From positions 3,844,001 to 3,908,000 of the forward strand of contig NZ_CP009279.1 in the NCBI RefSeq assembly GCF_000758545.1: DNA of 64,000 nucleotides, given 5' to 3'. Under the pieces are notes generated by a model, which worked only from the letters and a program-made list of their open reading frames with translations, ran no database searches and had not been told where the DNA came from. The first letter of the stretch is position 1. Every line of letters begins with the position of its first letter. Made by a program: the position numbers and the translations under genes. Source of the DNA: Paenibacillus sp. FSL H7-0737 (GTDB taxonomy: Bacteria > Bacillota > Bacilli > Paenibacillales > Paenibacillaceae). Below are positions 27,027 to 36,641 of the stretch, piece by piece.

Positions 27027-28466
27027 TTAATATAAGAGACGGATCATCTCCATCCCTTTGATAAGGGTTAACGGTTGTGCTTTCAATCGTCCTGTATCGA
27101 GTTGATGTTCAAACATAAGCAGCATCGTAGTATCCGATAATTCTTCGAGTGTAAAGTATTGTAACAGTGCAAGTGTATCCTGCTCGAGTGCTACTATTTG
27201 GTCTAACACCAAATGCTGGCCCGATTCGTCCGTAATGACGAACTGATCTTGCTGAGATTTGCTAATCTTATTCACATGCAGCAGCAACACAGGATTCTTG
27301 TCCGCTAGCGGATTCTTCAACTGATTTTTTATCTGCTTGAAGCTGTCGGAATAAGAATGAACTGCCTTAGAAACGATCCACTCTACATCCTGATTAGTCA
27401 GAGGCCGTGTTGACATATTCTCGAAACGAACTCTCCGGTTCCGGTCACCAGGATAACGATAGAAGGAAGGAATAAGTGCAACATCAGTGAAGCTATCTTC
27501 TTCATGAATATACTTAGCTGCTTTATAAGGACGATATTGGAGCGTACGATGTATATCACCTGTAGATTTTTCTATCCAGTAGCCGAGGTCTACATATTCC
27601 TGTCTGGCTTCATCATCATAGCTGAGGAATGAAAGCTGGATCAGCTCTACATCTGAGCTCATCAGACCGCATTCCTTAAGCTCCGTTAGCTGCCAAGCAT
27701 GACCAAGCCATTCTTCAATCGTAGATTCATGATTCAAAGACATATCCGGATCTTCCAGCTTCATAGTTAAATGAGCGCGCCCTTTCTTAATGAACGCATG
27801 AATTCGGGTTAGCTGCTCTATTGCTAATGAATAAGTTTTCTCACGATTGTCAGAAGAAGAGAGCAATAAAGCTAATCGTCTTAATTCAATTTGTGCACCA
27901 GTTAAGTAATAATTGCCCATCATCTTCACGTGCACCTGAATATCCTTTACACCTTTGGCGTCTATTGTTCCAAGTCCTGCACGTATAAGCGATTGGGTCA
28001 ATTTCTCCAGTACAGCCAAGCCCTCCAGTTGAGCTCCAATCTTTTTCTTAAGTGCGGACTTGTTCACTTTCTTGGGCTTAACATTAGCCCCTTCCGCAGC
28101 AAGCTCAGATTTTCGTTCTTCACGCTTACTCATCTTTTCTCGTTTAACAGCAAGATCTTCAGGAATCGTTGCAGATACGAAAGTCTCCTTGCCTACATAG
28201 GCATATAGCAATCCGAGGACATGCTTACAAGGAATCTGCCTACTTGGACAAGTACAACGCATCACCGGTTTGTCAGAAACAACAAAATCAGCAGAAGGAT
28301 AATAGTTGCTGCTACCGCTACCACCACATTCACCAAACAGAACCACGCCGTCTTCCGACTGATTCAATTGGACGAATCGTCTCTTCTTAACTAGTCCTTG
28401 CCCGTTCTTAATTGCTGCACTGTTCGGTGCTAGAGTATCTATGAAGACTTCTGTGATATCTATCAA
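27027..28466 (-). CDS. SWIM zinc-finger protein, YehQ-like
   Basis: 479 residues. Residues 71-82 hold a SWIM zinc finger, CTCPSRQIPCKH (ligands C71, C73, C80, H82), in an otherwise helical protein with a basic linker (residues 108-140, rich in Lys). SWIM fingers bind nucleic acid or proteins. TTG at 28466 follows AAGGAGG at eight bases. It is the first gene of the five-gene operon whose other members are helical scaffold, MoxR, DUF5682 and vWA proteins. The promoter was not identified. Confidence 0.8.
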   Translation of the reverse strand: MIDITEVFIDTLAPNSAAIKNGQGLVKKRRFVQLNQSEDGVVLFGECGGSGSSNYYPSADFVVSDKPVMRCTCPSRQIPCKHVLGLLYAYVGKETFVSATIPEDLAVKREKMSKREERKSELAAEGANVKPKKVNKSALKKKIGAQLEGLAVLEKLTQSLIRAGLGTIDAKGVKDIQVHVKMMGNYYLTGAQIELRRLALLLSSSDNREKTYSLAIEQLTRIHAFIKKGRAHLTMKLEDPDMSLNHESTIEEWLGHAWQLTELKECGLMSSDVELIQLSFLSYDDEARQEYVDLGYWIEKSTGDIHRTLQYRPYKAAKYIHEEDSFTDVALIPSFYRYPGDRNRRVRFENMSTRPLTNQDVEWIVSKAVHSYSDSFKQIKNQLKNPLADKNPVLLLHVNKISKSQQDQFVITDESGQHLVLDQIVALEQDTLALLQYFTLEELSDTTMLLMFEHQLDTGRLKAQPLTLIKGMEMIRLLY

Positions 28467-28573
28467 CCCATATCCTCCTTACCTATTACGCTTTTTAATA
28501 TCTATGATAATATTAGCCCTTAATGAAAATTATTCTAAAAACAGAGCTGTCCATAACCCGCTGTTCTTTCCCT

Positions 28574-29668
28574 TTAGTATAGAGTTTTTGTCGATTCAGC
28601 TGTGAATGGAATGATCTCGTCTATTGCTCCACTTTGAACTTTGGCAGGCCAAGCCGGATCGCTTATTAATGCTCTGCCAACAGCAACCAAATCAAATTCC
28701 TCACGGTCCATTCTTTCTAGTAATTCATTAATGTTATCTTCTGTCTTCTGAGCTGAGTCTTCTGCAAAAAAATCACTGTGAAGACCGATAGAACCCACCG
28801 TAATTGATGGTTTCCCCGTGATTTTCTTGGTCCACCCTGCGAGATTAAGCTCAGATCCCTCAAATTCAGGTTGGCTGAAGCGACGAGTGGAGCAGTGGAA
28901 AATATCAACGCCAGCATCGCTAAGTGGAGTAAGGAATCTTTCGAGCTCATCTGCATTTTTTGCCAGCTTCTCATCATAGGCACCCAATTTCCATTGAGAG
29001 AAGCGTAGCACGATCGGAAAATCTGGCCCAACCGCTTTACGGCACGCTTCAATAACCTCTACTGCAAATGTAGTTCTACCAACCAAATCGCCACCGTAAC
29101 GATCGGTACGTTTGTTCGTTCCTTCCCAGAAGAACTGGTCTATCAGATAACCATGTGCACCATGAATCTCGATACCATCAAAACCCACTTTTTTCGCGTT
29201 CGCTGCCGCTTGAGCAAATGCTGAGACTAAGCTTTCAACTTCAGCTGTAGTCAGTGGCTCAGTCACAGGTTCTCCTGCTAAATTCAGACCCGAAGGGCCA
29301 ATAGGAAGGGCTTCAACATTAGGGCCTTCCCCTATAGTTCGCGCCATACCCACATGCCATAATTGGGGGATGATCTTACCTCCAGCAGCGTGAACTTCTT
29401 CTACTACCTGCTTCCAGCCCTCTAAAGCTGCTTCTTCATGTATATTGGGAATATTGGCGTGGCTGACTGCCGAAGGATGATTAATAGCTGTACCTTCGGT
29501 AACGATCAATCCTACTCCACCTTCTGCCCGTCTACGGTAATATGCGGCAACATTACTTCCTGGTACACCATCCGGTGAGTATACCCGAGTCATCGGCGCC
29601 ATGACGATTCGGTTTGACAGCGAAAGATTCCCCACTTGAATAGGTGAAAATAATAGCTCAGTGTTCAT
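28574..29668 (-). CDS. NADH:flavin oxidoreductase, old yellow enzyme family
   Basis: 364 residues. An FMN TIM-barrel with the family blocks SNRIVMAPMTRVYSPDG at the N-terminus, PQLWHVG, EIHGAHGYLIDQFF (catalytic His pair), RYGGDL and VGRALISDP. It reduces activated alkenes, maleimides or nitro-compounds with NAD(P)H. The resemblance is closest to NemA/XenB, from the WHVGMAR text. ATG at 29668 follows TTGGAGGT at seven bases; the upstream ATG has no ribosome binding site. Monocistronic. Confidence 0.9.
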   Translation of the reverse strand: MNTELLFSPIQVGNLSLSNRIVMAPMTRVYSPDGVPGSNVAAYYRRRAEGGVGLIVTEGTAINHPSAVSHANIPNIHEEAALEGWKQVVEEVHAAGGKIIPQLWHVGMARTIGEGPNVEALPIGPSGLNLAGEPVTEPLTTAEVESLVSAFAQAAANAKKVGFDGIEIHGAHGYLIDQFFWEGTNKRTDRYGGDLVGRTTFAVEVIEACRKAVGPDFPIVLRFSQWKLGAYDEKLAKNADELERFLTPLSDAGVDIFHCSTRRFSQPEFEGSELNLAGWTKKITGKPSITVGSIGLHSDFFAEDSAQKTEDNINELLERMDREEFDLVAVGRALISDPAWPAKVQSGAIDEIIPFTAESTKTLY

Positions 29669-29771
29669 ACATATTACCTCCAATTGATTATTTGATTACT
29701 TTAAGTAAGGCTAATTATCTCCCCAGAAGATGGAAAATGCAAATTTTTAAGATCTTTGTGTAAGAAAAAAT

Positions 29772-29816
29772 CATAAAAAAAACCGGACCTCGCAAAATCT
29801 GCGAACGCCCGGTTTT
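29772..29816 (-). terminator. Terminator of the rhamnose operon
   Basis: AAACCGG / CCGGTT with an inner CGC/GCG pair. The minus-strand tail is T-rich (TTTTTTTT). Confidence 0.8.
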
Positions 29817-29834
29817 CATCCCATTACGAACTTT

Positions 29835-30680
29835 TTAAACCTCAAGAATACCAGCTTTTGGAGTTACTCCAAACGCCTTAGCTAAATCCCACAGTTGCTG
29901 ATCCGTGATCTTTTGCTTAATTTCTCTTCCGCCAATCAAGTTGTAGATCGTAGCAGCCTTTTCTACAGTCTCAACTAGACCAAAGGTGGCATCCATAGTG
30001 GAGCCAGTGCCAAAAATCCCGTGCTGCGGCCAGATGACCAGGCGGTGATCCTTCATTTTCTTCGCGGTTTCGCGGCCGATTTCACTGCTGCCAGGAACAA
30101 TCCATGGAATGACACTAACGCCATCCGGGAAAACAACAAGGCACTCTGTGCACATTTCCCAAAGCGTCTTCGTGAACTTCAATTCATCCAGATCATGCGT
30201 GAAGGTCATCGCGATAACATTCGTAGCGTGTGTATGCAATACGATACGGTGCGTAGGGTCCACCTTCAGTCGCTCAATATGGCTCATGAAATGGGAAGCC
30301 AATTCACTAGTAGGTACAGCGCCGTTCCGTAATCCCCATAACACTTCTACGCTTTCACCATTGGCACTAACACGAAGCACACCGAGATTAGCTTCCGGAT
30401 CTTTGATCACATTTCTGAAATACTTGCCAGAACCTGTCACGATGAAGTATTTGCCGGCTAATTCTTTTACAGGGAAGGTAAGTTTAATGGTGCGTAGTGG
30501 CTCTAGAACGTTAATATATTTAGCAACCTCATTCTCATCCAGCAGATAGCTGACATTACCGCCATTCAGCTCATCCCAGCCAAGCTCCCACATATGACGG
30601 GTAATCTCTGACATTTCCTGAATAAATGGAGCCTCACTACTGGCAATATACCCTTTGGATTCTAAAACAGATGTACTCAT
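29835..30680 (-). CDS. rhaD: L-rhamnulose-1-phosphate aldolase
   Basis: 281 residues, class II (zinc) aldolase that splits L-rhamnulose 1-phosphate into DHAP and L-lactaldehyde. Conserved blocks: [35 protein letters not shown] with the catalytic Glu, [10 protein letters not shown] with two zinc His, and [10 protein letters not shown] with the third. ATG at 30680 follows AAAGGAGAG; the longer frame to 30758 overlaps rhaA and is unsupported. Last gene of the rha operon. Confidence 0.93.
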   Translation of the reverse strand: MSTSVLESKGYIASSEAPFIQEMSEITRHMWELGWDELNGGNVSYLLDENEVAKYINVLEPLRTIKLTFPVKELAGKYFIVTGSGKYFRNVIKDPEANLGVLRVSANGESVEVLWGLRNGAVPTSELASHFMSHIERLKVDPTHRIVLHTHATNVIAMTFTHDLDELKFTKTLWEMCTECLVVFPDGVSVIPWIVPGSSEIGRETAKKMKDHRLVIWPQHGIFGTGSTMDATFGLVETVEKAATIYNLIGGREIKQKITDQQLWDLAKAFGVTPKAGILEV

Positions 30681-30729
30681 TGTCAATCTCTCCTTTGTAT
30701 ATGTTGCTCTCCACATCCACTCTAACACT

Positions 30730-31986
30730 CTATCTTGCAGACAGAACTTCCTGCTCATAACGCTTCACTTCAGCCAGCCATTGCTCACGAACGGGTGTAT
30801 CTTGCGATGCACAATAATAATCCCACACGGCTCCAAACGGATACGATTTGAATTCTTCCACCAACGCTAGTCGTGAAGTGTAATCACCAAGCCGCTCGAT
30901 TCGCTTCAATTCTTCCACCGGTTCGAGCATTGCGCGAAGTAACGCCTTAATGGTATTACGTGTACCAATCACCCAAGCAGCGATATGATTAATACTGCCA
31001 TCAAAGAAATCAAGTCCGACATTCGTTCGGGAGAGTAAATCCCCACGTACCAATTCACGGGCGATTTCTAGCAGCTCGTCATCCATAGTTACAACGTGGT
31101 CACTGTCCCAACGGACGGGTCTGCTTACATGCAGCAGCAGCTGCTCACTAAACATAAGAATCGAAGATAGCTTATTTGAGATCATCTCAGTAGGATGGAA
31201 ATGTCCGGCATCCAAACAGATGGCTTTGCCGCGAGTTAAACCATAGCCCATATAGAACTCATGTGAACCAACCACATAACTCTCAGAACCGATTCCGAAC
31301 AATTTACTTTCTACAGCATCAATATTATAAAGAGGATTTATTTCCACACTAAAAATCTCATCCAGTGACTCCTTTAACCGCACTCTTGGACCTAAACGAT
31401 CAACTGGTGTATCTTTATATCCGTCTGGTACCCAAAAGTTAGTCACGCACGGTTGACCCAGTTCTTTACCAAAATGCGCGGCAATCGTCCGAGAAGCCTT
31501 ACAATGCTTAATCCAGAAGTTACGAATCTCATCGTCCGAGTGACTTAGCGTAAAACCGTCTGCAGCTTTAGGATGTGAGAAGCAAGTAGGATTAAAATCA
31601 AGACCCAGCCCCTGCTCCTTCGCCCAGTCTACCCAAGATTGGAAATGGCGTGGCTCCAATTCATCTAAATCAACTTTTTCATCTGTATCTGCATAGATCG
31701 CATGTAAATTTACTTTATGCTTGCCTGGAATGAGGGATAGTGCCTTTTCTAAATCTTGGCGCAATTGATCTGGCGTGCCAGCTCGACCGGGATAACTTCC
31801 TGTTACTGCTATTCCCCCGCTTAGTTCTTTATCTTTAAAAAGAAACCCTTGTACATCATCGCCCTGCCAGCAATGGATGGAAATCTTAATTTGCGCGAGC
31901 CGCTCCAGCACTTTCTCCACATCAATCCCATGGGCTGCGTATAATTTTTTGGCTTCATTATAGCTAGTGATAATACTCTGATCCAT
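30730..31986 (-). CDS. rhaA: L-rhamnose isomerase
   Basis: 418 residues. Converts L-rhamnose to L-rhamnulose using Mn2+. Typical blocks are [26 protein letters not shown]-like text, [13 protein letters not shown], and [11 protein letters not shown] with metal ligands. ATG at 31986 follows AGGAGG. It sits 38 bases behind rhaB and before rhaD, in one operon. Confidence 0.95.
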   Translation of the reverse strand: MDQSIITSYNEAKKLYAAHGIDVEKVLERLAQIKISIHCWQGDDVQGFLFKDKELSGGIAVTGSYPGRAGTPDQLRQDLEKALSLIPGKHKVNLHAIYADTDEKVDLDELEPRHFQSWVDWAKEQGLGLDFNPTCFSHPKAADGFTLSHSDDEIRNFWIKHCKASRTIAAHFGKELGQPCVTNFWVPDGYKDTPVDRLGPRVRLKESLDEIFSVEINPLYNIDAVESKLFGIGSESYVVGSHEFYMGYGLTRGKAICLDAGHFHPTEMISNKLSSILMFSEQLLLHVSRPVRWDSDHVVTMDDELLEIARELVRGDLLSRTNVGLDFFDGSINHIAAWVIGTRNTIKALLRAMLEPVEELKRIERLGDYTSRLALVEEFKSYPFGAVWDYYCASQDTPVREQWLAEVKRYEQEVLSAR

Positions 31987-32024
31987 GCTGTAGTTCCTCC
32001 TAAAATCATATAGCGTAAGTTTAA

Positions 32025-33491
32025 TTAGATTTGATGTTGTATTTTGGACAACTGAAGCTCTTTCCAGCGAATTAGAATGTCTTCAAGATGGGCGGTCGGG
32101 CGCGGTGTATACGCCTTTATCTCAAATGATTCGGCGATAATATCTCTTGCTTCATTAATATCAGTTATGCTTCCCGTGCTAATCATCTGCACCACTATAT
32201 TACCAAGTGCTGTGGATTCCGTTGGGCCAGCCTTAACTTCTCTGCCTATAACATCAGCAGTCAGTTGGCATAACAGGCTGTTGTTAGCACCCCCACCCAC
32301 AATTTGCAGAACCTCGATTCGGCTTTCTAATAGTTCTTCTAGTTCTTCCAAGTAAGTAAGGTACGATAATGCTAAGCTGTCAAAAATACAGCGAGCCAAC
32401 TGACCTGGCGTCTCAGGAACAGGCTGCCCGCTCTCTGCGCAGGCATTACGAATCTCTTCTATCATATTTGAAGGATTGAGAAATCTCGGGTCATTACAAG
32501 AGATCAGGCTTCGGAAACCTTCCTCTCCCTCTGCAAGCTCGGCTAGCTCCGCAAAGCTATATCGTTCGTTCATCAACCTGCGAACCTCTTGGATGAGCCA
32601 TAGGCCCATAATATTTTTGAGGAATCTGTAGGTTCCGTATGCGCCCCACTCATTGGTATAGTTGGCCTCCATGGCTTTCATAGAATTAAGAGGCTGAGTT
32701 CGTTCCACACCGAGTAAAGACCATGTTCCGCTGCTAATATACGCTGAGTTCTTTTGGAGAGGAGCACCCAGCACTGCAGAAGCTGTATCATGTGTGGCTA
32801 CACAGATCAGTAGGCAATCCGGAAGATCATATTCCTGAATTAGTGCTTCATCGAGGGGGCCAATAATTACTCCAGGTTCAGTCAATATAGCGAATTGATC
32901 TCTTTTAATATTCAGAAAATCCAACAGGTTATCGTCGAAATCTCGACTCTCTAGATTCAATAACTGAGTTGAAGATGCGTTAGTAACCTCATTGATCTTG
33001 CGACCCGTTAATCTGTAATACAGATAATCAGGCACGAGTAAGATTTGATCCGCTTGGGCTATTTCTTCTTCACTGTGAACATAAAGCTGATACAACGTAT
33101 TAAAAGATAACTGTTGAATACCCGTCTTTTCATATATGGTTTGAGGTGAAATGTGCTTTGCTACCTTATCCATAGCCAGATCGGTTCTACGATCACGATA
33201 AGCGTAAACTTCCTGGATACGATGCCCTTCCGCATCCACGAGTACATAATCTACAGCCCATGTATCTATACCCAGCGTACAAGCTTTAATTCCTTGAGCC
33301 TTGGCTTTCTGAAGCCCTATAATAATCTGCTCGAATAAATAATCTATGTCCCAGAAACAAGAATCCTCTTGTTCTATAAAACGATTGCTAAACCGATGAA
33401 GCTCCTCTAAGGTGAGGACGCCCTCTTGCAGTATTCCGCGTACTAACCGCCCACTAGAGGCACCAATATCAACGGCGATATGATTATTCAT
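32025..33491 (-). CDS. rhaB: Rhamnulokinase
   Basis: 488 residues, FGGY sugar kinase. It phosphorylates L-rhamnulose at C1. The N-terminus [12 protein letters not shown] is the RhaB-specific phosphate loop, followed by [28 protein letters not shown] and the C-terminal [16 protein letters not shown] at 33491 follows AGGAGA. It lies 38 bases before rhaA and 27 after the dehydrogenase. Confidence 0.94.
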   Translation of the reverse strand: MNNHIAVDIGASSGRLVRGILQEGVLTLEELHRFSNRFIEQEDSCFWDIDYLFEQIIIGLQKAKAQGIKACTLGIDTWAVDYVLVDAEGHRIQEVYAYRDRRTDLAMDKVAKHISPQTIYEKTGIQQLSFNTLYQLYVHSEEEIAQADQILLVPDYLYYRLTGRKINEVTNASSTQLLNLESRDFDDNLLDFLNIKRDQFAILTEPGVIIGPLDEALIQEYDLPDCLLICVATHDTASAVLGAPLQKNSAYISSGTWSLLGVERTQPLNSMKAMEANYTNEWGAYGTYRFLKNIMGLWLIQEVRRLMNERYSFAELAELAEGEEGFRSLISCNDPRFLNPSNMIEEIRNACAESGQPVPETPGQLARCIFDSLALSYLTYLEELEELLESRIEVLQIVGGGANNSLLCQLTADVIGREVKAGPTESTALGNIVVQMISTGSITDINEARDIIAESFEIKAYTPRPTAHLEDILIRWKELQLSKIQHQI

Positions 33492-33518
33492 AAAGAATCT
33501 CCTAAAGTAAGGGATGAG

Positions 33519-34670
33519 TTATAGTATTTTTTTGAATAGAGTAATAACTTCTTCCTTCGTTGGAATAAAAGGGTTACCCGGTGCACAAGCATCCTTCATG
33601 GAGTTCTCTGCTAAAAGATCAAGATCGACCTCATCTACTCCAAGCTCAGATAGTTTAGATGGAATGCCTACTTCTTTAGACAACGCCTTGATCGACTCAA
33701 TTACGAAGTCCGCGCATTCCTTATCAGTTTGACTCTCAACGTTTAACCCCATCGCTTTAGCAATAGCCCTGAATTTCTCAGGCACATATTTGGCATTCTC
33801 TTCTTCCACATATGGGAGTAGCATTGCGTTACATACGCCATGTGGCAGATCATATACACCGCCAAGCTGATGCGCCATCGCGTGCACATAACCAAGCCCT
33901 GCATTATTGAAGGCAAGTCCGCCTAGGAAAATCGCATACACCATTTGCTCACGAGCCTCAATATCATGGCCATTCTTCACGGTACGGGCCAAGTTAGCGA
34001 AAATAATCTCCACTGCGGCTAGTGCCGTAGCGTCAGTTACCGGATATGCTCCTGGCGTTACTAGTGCCTCAATTGCATGCGTCAAAGCGTCCATTCCTGT
34101 TGCTGCCGTAAGTGCAGCGGGTTTATCTACCATAAGCTCTGGATCGTTAACTGAGATTGTAGCAATACTGTTCTTATCCACCATTACCATCTTCACTTTG
34201 CGTTCTTCGTCTGTGATTACATAGTTAATAGTGACTTCGGCTGAAGTCCCTGCGGTGGTATTCACAGCAACGATCGGCAGCGATTTATTTTTCGACTTGT
34301 GTACGCCCTCATATTCTTTGATGTGACCGCCATTTGTGGCAAGGATACCAATGGCTTTGGCAGTATCCTGCGGCGACCCACCGCCGATGGAAATCAGAGA
34401 ATCACAATTCTGCGCTTTGAGATAATCTACGCCATCGTGGACATTTTTACAGGTCGGATTGGGCTTCACTTCATCATAAATGGCATATTCAATTCCCGCA
34501 TCGTCCAATACCGCCAACAATTTACCAGCAATACCGCTCTTCATAAGAAATTTGTCTGTAACTACAAGTGCCTTCTTCAAATTAAGTTCTTGAATGTAAG
34601 GACCAATCTCCTGTAAGCATCCCTTGCCCATAATATTGATCGATGGAACATAATACACATGCGTGCTCAT
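33519..34670 (-). CDS. fucO: Lactaldehyde reductase-type iron alcohol dehydrogenase
   Basis: 383 residues, group III iron-containing alcohol dehydrogenase. The NAD-binding GGGSPQDTAKAIG and the metal-binding stretch GMDALTHAIEA then GYVHAMAHQLGG and LPHGVCNA (Asp/His ligands) are present. As first gene of the rhamnose operon it most likely reduces the lactaldehyde made by RhaD to 1,2-propanediol. That assignment is from context; the sequence also fits other YiaY/FucO paralogues. ATG at 34670 follows AGGAGG at about 11 bases. The promoter is at 34809-34837. Confidence 0.85.
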   Translation of the reverse strand: MSTHVYYVPSINIMGKGCLQEIGPYIQELNLKKALVVTDKFLMKSGIAGKLLAVLDDAGIEYAIYDEVKPNPTCKNVHDGVDYLKAQNCDSLISIGGGSPQDTAKAIGILATNGGHIKEYEGVHKSKNKSLPIVAVNTTAGTSAEVTINYVITDEERKVKMVMVDKNSIATISVNDPELMVDKPAALTAATGMDALTHAIEALVTPGAYPVTDATALAAVEIIFANLARTVKNGHDIEAREQMVYAIFLGGLAFNNAGLGYVHAMAHQLGGVYDLPHGVCNAMLLPYVEEENAKYVPEKFRAIAKAMGLNVESQTDKECADFVIESIKALSKEVGIPSKLSELGVDEVDLDLLAENSMKDACAPGNPFIPTKEEVITLFKKIL

Positions 34671-34808
34671 TGCTTGACCAGCCTCCTAATGAGTTCAATA
34701 GTCGTTGTATTCCGTCTGCTGCGCCTCAGGCTGGCCTCTGAATAGCAGCTGGGCCGGCCTTGCATCACACTAACTCGATTAATCTCTAAGGGAATTATTT
34801 CCTCCTTT

Positions 34809-34837
34809 ATCGTATGCCCCTAAATCTTTATTGTCAA
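34809..34837 (-). promoter_or_regulatory. Sigma-A promoter of the rhamnose operon
   Basis: On the minus strand TTGACA (34837-34832), a 17-base spacer and TACGAT (34814-34809). It lies about 140 bases before the first gene, leaving a leader in which no riboswitch was recognised. Confidence 0.75.
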
Positions 34838-34875
34838 CTTCTTAAATATTATTTATGTTGTTTTTGTTTGTTTTA

Positions 34876-34944
34876 TATCTGTTTTGTGAATATTATTGGA
34901 AAGTACAGATGTTTTTAAGTTGTTTTTATTGCAAAACACAGATA
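34876..34944. promoter_or_regulatory. Candidate RhaR operator pair
   Basis: Two inverted TATCTG-containing elements, TATCTGTTTTGTG at 34876-34888 and GCAAAACACAGATA at 34931-34944, plus ACAGATG between them. They flank the rhamnose promoter on one side and overlap the regulator promoter on the other, so one DeoR-type protein could control both. Site identity is inference. Confidence 0.4.
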
Positions 34945-34958
34945 TTAAGCGCTATGAT
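34929..34958 (+). promoter_or_regulatory. Sigma-A promoter of the DeoR regulator
   Basis: TTGCAA, 18-base spacer, TATGAT. The start codon is 31 bases after the -10 box. It overlaps the second TATCTG element. Confidence 0.6.
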
Positions 34959-34989
34959 TGTAAAATATAGCTTTGGAAAGGTGATTCCT

Positions 34990-35745
34990 ATGCTTGCAGC
35001 CGAAAGACGCAAAAAAATAATAGATCTCGTCCATCAAGATAAACGCGTTCTAGTCTCCGATCTAAGTAAAATGTTTGAGGTCACTGAAGAGACGATACGC
35101 AGAGATTTGGAGAAGCTAGAGAAGGATGGCATCCTTAGTCGTACCTATGGCGGTGCTATGCTGAATCGCCATACGAATGAGGATCTGCCTTTTGTTACAC
35201 GTAATGCCTTGAATACAGATATTAAACGGGGAATCGCCTTGAAGGCGCTCGATTTAATCAATGATGGAGATACATTAATGGTAGATCCAAGCTCTACAGC
35301 CTTTGAGTTTCTAAAATTGCTGGGAAACAAAAACAATCTAACCATCATCACAAATTCTATTAATATTTTGCATGAGTTCTCGAATTCAGGGATGGATATC
35401 ATCTCTACTGGCGGTTCACTTCGTTACCGATCGTTGTCGCTGGTGGGACCGGTAGCCCATGACACCATTCAAAGATACAATGTGGATACAGCGGTAATCA
35501 GTTGCAAAGGAATGGATATGGAACGAGGCATCACAGATTCCAACGAACCGGAGTGTGAGCTCAAGAAGTACATGCTACGACAAGCCAATAAGGTCATACT
35601 CCTGGCGGATCACACCAAATTCGATAAAACTGCTTTTACAAAGCTGGTTGAGCTTGGCCATATTGATTTCTTGATCACTGACCGTAAGCCATCTGAAGCT
35701 TGGCTAAAACGTCTGAACGAGGACAATATTGAGGTTCTCTATTAA
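34990..35745 (+). CDS. DeoR-family transcriptional regulator of rhamnose use
   Basis: 251 residues. N-terminal DeoR helix-turn-helix with RRKKIIDLVHQDKRVLVSDL then VTEETIRRDLEKLEKDG, followed by the DeoRC sensor domain, with GDTLMVDPSSTAFEFL, ITNSINILHEF and ADHTKFDKTAF. These proteins usually repress sugar operons and are released by a phosphorylated sugar. Being divergent from fucO-rhaBAD, it is the likely rhamnose regulator; the effector is not known. ATG at 34990 lies eight bases after AAAGG; the upstream ATG at 34855 has no ribosome binding site. Confidence 0.85.
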   Translation: MLAAERRKKIIDLVHQDKRVLVSDLSKMFEVTEETIRRDLEKLEKDGILSRTYGGAMLNRHTNEDLPFVTRNALNTDIKRGIALKALDLINDGDTLMVDPSSTAFEFLKLLGNKNNLTIITNSINILHEFSNSGMDIISTGGSLRYRSLSLVGPVAHDTIQRYNVDTAVISCKGMDMERGITDSNEPECELKKYMLRQANKVILLADHTKFDKTAFTKLVELGHIDFLITDRKPSEAWLKRLNEDNIEVLY

Positions 35746-35773
35746 CAGTGGTAATAACATACTGAGCCTAATT

Positions 35774-35815
35774 TAAAAAATGCCGTTCCCCAGTAAGTAT
35801 AGGTGACGGCATTTG
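35774..35815. terminator. Bidirectional terminator between the DeoR and methyltransferase genes
   Basis: ATGCCGT / ACGGCAT with a 18-base loop; A-rich before and T-rich after, so it works in both directions. Confidence 0.7.
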
Positions 35816-35830
35816 TTGTATTTTTCATCC

Positions 35831-36475
35831 TTATCTTTCCGTAGAAACCTGAGAAATTGATATTACATCTATGGAAGAATGAATATGATCTGATTGCTTT
35901 ACTTGTGTAGAAGCCTTCTTCCTACAAATATAAACAAGCGCTGGCGGGAAATTTAACAGCACCCATTTAACGCTCACAATATCAAAATGCTGCATTAATT
36001 CCTTCTTCATTTGAGGAAAATATTCAAAAGTGATGAACCAGCCGCCCTCTTTTAAAGAAGATATGATTTGCTCAATGTAAAGCGTCCGATCTGAGGCTGA
36101 GAAATTCCTAAAAGACAAACTGCTTACAATGCAATCTAACTTCTCCAACCTTCTATTATGAAGCGCAAGCCTTAGCCGCAGGCAATCGTTAAAAAAAATA
36201 CGGTCAGGGAATTTAAGTCTTAGTTGATGACGAAAATCAGGATCCGTCTCAAACAGGAGCACATTCATCCCGGTCTCTTCCCCGCTTGGAATAAATCTTG
36301 TGATGGCTCCAGTACCAGCACCCAGCTCAGCTATATTATGCATTTGTTGCCACGGAATGATGTCGAGCATCGTTTTTGCCAGCCAGCGCGAACTGGGAGT
36401 AACGCTTCCTAGTTGTCGGGGCGCATGCAGAAATTTATACAGAAAATGAAGTCTTTCTCGAATTCCGCTTCGCAT
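35831..36475 (-). CDS. PmtA-like SAM-dependent methyltransferase
   Basis: 214 residues. The SAM-binding motif is NIAELGAGTGAITRFIP (about 47-63), preceded by GSVTPSSRWLAKTM, the N-terminal text of phospholipid N-methyltransferases (PmtA) and of related KsgA-type enzymes. The acidic motif 2 is LFETDPDF. It may methylate phosphatidylethanolamine, but the family also includes enzymes with other lipids. ATG at 36475 follows GGGGGAG. Downstream of its stop lies the terminator shared with the DeoR gene. Confidence 0.7.
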   Translation of the reverse strand: MRSGIRERLHFLYKFLHAPRQLGSVTPSSRWLAKTMLDIIPWQQMHNIAELGAGTGAITRFIPSGEETGMNVLLFETDPDFRHQLRLKFPDRIFFNDCLRLRLALHNRRLEKLDCIVSSLSFRNFSASDRTLYIEQIISSLKEGGWFITFEYFPQMKKELMQHFDIVSVKWVLLNFPPALVYICRKKASTQVKQSDHIHSSIDVISISQVSTER

Positions 36476-36571
36476 GTCAACTCCCCCTTATCGTAATTTC
36501 CCCATCTAACTCTAAAATATGTTAAAAAGGTTAAAGTCGTACTCGATCTATTCTCTCCATTTATTAATTTT

Positions 36572-36626
36572 TGCAAAACAAAAGCCCAAATCTCACCGCA
36601 GAATGAATTGCGAGGAAATTCGGGCT
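36572..36626 (-). terminator. Terminator of gnd
   Basis: AGCCC-AAT / ATT-CGGGCT hairpin with inner CTC/GAG pair; T-rich on the minus strand. Confidence 0.65.
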
Positions 36627-36641
36627 AATGATTAACATTAA

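Noticed and set aside
34670-34808. Long leader before fucO, considered as a riboswitch
   Set aside because: No known aptamer text or terminator/antiterminator pair was recognised.
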